Origin: Halonatronomonas betaini
Lineage (GTDB): Bacteria; Bacillota; Halanaerobiia; Halanaerobiales; Halarsenatibacteraceae
DNA: 64,000 bases
Direction of reading: 5' to 3'
Assembly: GCF_015666175.1 (NCBI RefSeq)
Contig: NZ_JADPIE010000003.1
Location: forward strand, 363,323-427,322
The notes beneath the pieces are model-generated. The model was not told where the DNA came from and searched no databases. It saw nothing but the letters and a program-made list of their open reading frames with translations. Position numbers and translations under genes: made by a program. Shown piece after piece: positions 62,125-64,000 of the stretch (position 1 is its first letter; every line of letters begins with the position of its first letter).

Positions 62125-63972
62125 CTAACTCCATGGATAAGCAATGTCCCAAATATTATCAAAATCTTGTGACCATAAAGTAGTAAAATTATCTGCAGCC
62201 ATATAAGTGCTAAAATCATTGTCAAACTCTTTAGAACCCAATATATTTTCTCTTTGTTCATTTAACCATATTGCAGATTCAGATAATTGATTAATAAGTT
62301 TAGAATATAAGTAAGATATATTTTCAAAACCTTCAAAGTAAGACCTTTCCATCCAAAGTTCAGAGTGAAGCCCTCTTATCTTTTCTACTTTTTGACTAAG
62401 CATTTTAATTTTGTTAATTGTTTCTAATATGAAATTTTCATCAACAGTTTTATTGGCAAATCTTTCTCTAATTTCATTTGAAAGCAAACCCTTTTCACCA
62501 GTAAGCTTAACCTTCATAGCTGAAAGTGTCATTTCTTTACTTAAAATTGTAGAATCTAAATTTTTACTTACTTGTAACCCTTTAACACCTACAGAGTATA
62601 ATTTTATAAAGTCAGATTTATCTAATGAATCTATACCTTGAACTCCTTTTATTGATTTCCCTTTAATAATATCATCAAATAGAGAATACAACGATTTTGT
62701 CTTAAAAGCATCTGTAAGTCCTTCATTGCTTGTTTCAAGTATTCTTAATAATTCTAGCTGATCTTTAGTAAAAAAATCAAAAAACTCCATTCTTGATAAA
62801 AAATCATCATAAGTTAATTCATTTAAAGACCAACTTTTTTCCGCCGCATAAATATATCCTGGAAAACTTAATCCTATGGATTGCATATGACCGTAGTCGC
62901 CCCAGTCTGTTAAGAGCACACCATTTGTCCCATGTTTATATCCTGCATCAATGATGTTATTAATATTTCTAAAGGCATTTTTCATACGAGGGAAAATTGA
63001 ATTCCAACTGCTTGTTCCAGGAGCGACCCAAAATTCTAAATCTTCATAATGCTTCATATTTGAATAATCTTCATTAGGTGAGTAATCCCAATATATAGGA
63101 ATAATACTTTCATCCAGTTCTTTTAATAATTCTGGGTATTTATTAAACATATCGCTCCAGATTAAAGTATTATTTATACCATATTGTTTTATTATATCTA
63201 TAACCTTATCTAAATGCTTTAAATAAACTTGTTCTTTACCTATTTCATTACAAATATCTTTAGAATAACCAGTTCCAATGTCATAGGCTTCATCCATATT
63301 TATATGCATAGTTTTTGATTCAAAACCTTTTAAAAGGTTTTTTATCAGATCATCAAGTAATTGATAAGTTTCATCTTTTAAAGGAGCAATAGTCCATAAA
63401 TCATCATTTTCAGATAAATCCTTATACTCAGGAATTCTCAAAATACCATGGGCATGAGAGAAAGTTTGTAAATTAGGCTGAAATTCAATCGCTCTTTGCT
63501 TGCAATATCTATTGATTTTAATTATATCTTCTTCAGTTAGTCTTCTTTTCTTCTCCCCTATCTTTGGATGAGAAGGAAAGAAATATGCATCTTCAATATA
63601 TACTTGAAAAATATTCATTTTATAAAGATATAAAATATCTATAATTTTATAAATGGTTTTAAGTTTAGGCACCTTTCCCCTTGACACATCCAACATTAAA
63701 CCTCTATTTTTAACTGAAGGATAATCAATTATTTTCATAGAATTCAAATCCCAATTAAGCTTTTGATCCAATAATTGACCAAAAGTTAAAAAGGCATAAT
63801 TAAGTCCTTCTGCTCCAGTATAATAAATAATTGTTTCTCCTTTTTTTATATCTAATATATATGATTGCTCTATAACTTCATTATTTATCGGTTCATTAGA
63901 TTTATGTAATAATTCTTCACTACTTATGATTAAGTCTATATAATGGTGTAAAAAGAAAATAATACGAGCCAA
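62125..63972 (-). CDS. GH20-type glycosidase, diverged tandem paralogue
   Basis: 615 residues, related along its length to the neighbour at 60060 but with an N-terminal domain about 60 residues shorter. VKNRGLMLDVSRGKVPKL, catalytic pair in HINMDEAYDIG, FWVAPGTSSWNSIFPRM and LLTDWGDYGHMQ mark the barrel. TTG start at 63972 with GAGGAG eight bases upstream, so it is complete. No signal peptide. First visible gene of the operon; the promoter and any transporter would lie beyond the window. Confidence 0.85.
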   Translation of the reverse strand: MARIIFFLHHYIDLIISSEELLHKSNEPINNEVIEQSYILDIKKGETIIYYTGAEGLNYAFLTFGQLLDQKLNWDLNSMKIIDYPSVKNRGLMLDVSRGKVPKLKTIYKIIDILYLYKMNIFQVYIEDAYFFPSHPKIGEKKRRLTEEDIIKINRYCKQRAIEFQPNLQTFSHAHGILRIPEYKDLSENDDLWTIAPLKDETYQLLDDLIKNLLKGFESKTMHINMDEAYDIGTGYSKDICNEIGKEQVYLKHLDKVIDIIKQYGINNTLIWSDMFNKYPELLKELDESIIPIYWDYSPNEDYSNMKHYEDLEFWVAPGTSSWNSIFPRMKNAFRNINNIIDAGYKHGTNGVLLTDWGDYGHMQSIGLSFPGYIYAAEKSWSLNELTYDDFLSRMEFFDFFTKDQLELLRILETSNEGLTDAFKTKSLYSLFDDIIKGKSIKGVQGIDSLDKSDFIKLYSVGVKGLQVSKNLDSTILSKEMTLSAMKVKLTGEKGLLSNEIRERFANKTVDENFILETINKIKMLSQKVEKIRGLHSELWMERSYFEGFENISYLYSKLINQLSESAIWLNEQRENILGSKEFDNDFSTYMAADNFTTLWSQDFDNIWDIAYPWS

Positions 63973-64000
63973 ATGCTCTCTCCTCGGTTATAATATAAGT

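Overview
The window is AT-rich and gene-dense, with many TTG starts, strong Shine-Dalgarno sequences and short intergenic gaps. It looks like a Firmicutes-type anaerobe of the order Halanaerobiales (inferred, not proven). It combines spore-lineage genes (GerW/YtfJ with its DUF2953 partner, SpoVS) with outer-membrane-type proteins (OmpA-like, a TPR plus beta-barrel protein). It also has an NhaC Na+/H+ antiporter, many acidic proteins and several ferredoxin/flavodoxin-like redox proteins. Halanaerobiales are known to be diderm Firmicutes. No tRNA, rRNA, CRISPR array, phage or intact transposase was seen.

Layout. 1-1.45 kb: 5' part of purD behind a tandem guanine plus PRPP (ykkC-type) riboswitch. 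1.6-5.8 kb: DegV, an envelope protein, a hydrolase and an orphan TctC-type binding protein. 5.8-10.3 kb: a four-gene polar amino-acid ABC importer and NhaC. 10.3-15.2 kb: Zn-dehydrogenase with an apparent ATC start, Tat-exported DUF362 protein, a 25-codon Lys-rich small ORF, a NatAB-like ABC exporter and an 11-bp G-rich repeat array. 15.2-22.2 kb: TldD/TldE, small membrane proteins, a REC-PAS-PAS-SpoIIE phosphatase, a hydrolase, and a c-di-GMP-I riboswitch whose only apparent cargo is a 29-codon ORF. 22.2-26.5 kb: YhaN/YhaO (SbcCD-like). 26.5-36 kb: accessory genes (hydrolases, beta-lactamase-like protein, CPBP protease, ketopantoate-reductase-like protein) with at least two genes reduced by internal deletions. 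36-46 kb: MerR and ArsR regulators, OmpA-like protein, molybdate/sulfate transporter, TrmO, Fe-S proteins and Fe-alcohol dehydrogenase. 45.8-49.6 kb: a class I fructose-bisphosphate aldolase pseudogene, GerW/DUF2953 and DNA polymerase IV, with a diverged 130-bp repeat in two gaps. 49.7-57.7 kb: nucleoside hydrolase, serine hydrolase, fasciclin and DUF4382 surface lipoproteins (the first behind an 11-bp direct-repeat operator, the second behind a second c-di-GMP riboswitch), ADP-ribosylglycohydrolase and SpoVS. 57.8-58.6 kb: a heliorhodopsin. 58.8-64 kb: ROK regulator and two tandem GH20 glycosidase paralogues.

The most notable items are the RNA-level control elements (one two-input purine switch and two c-di-GMP switches, one driving a micro-ORF), the heliorhodopsin in an apparently diderm anaerobe, the helically phased 11-bp repeat operators, and a set of genes caught in decay.
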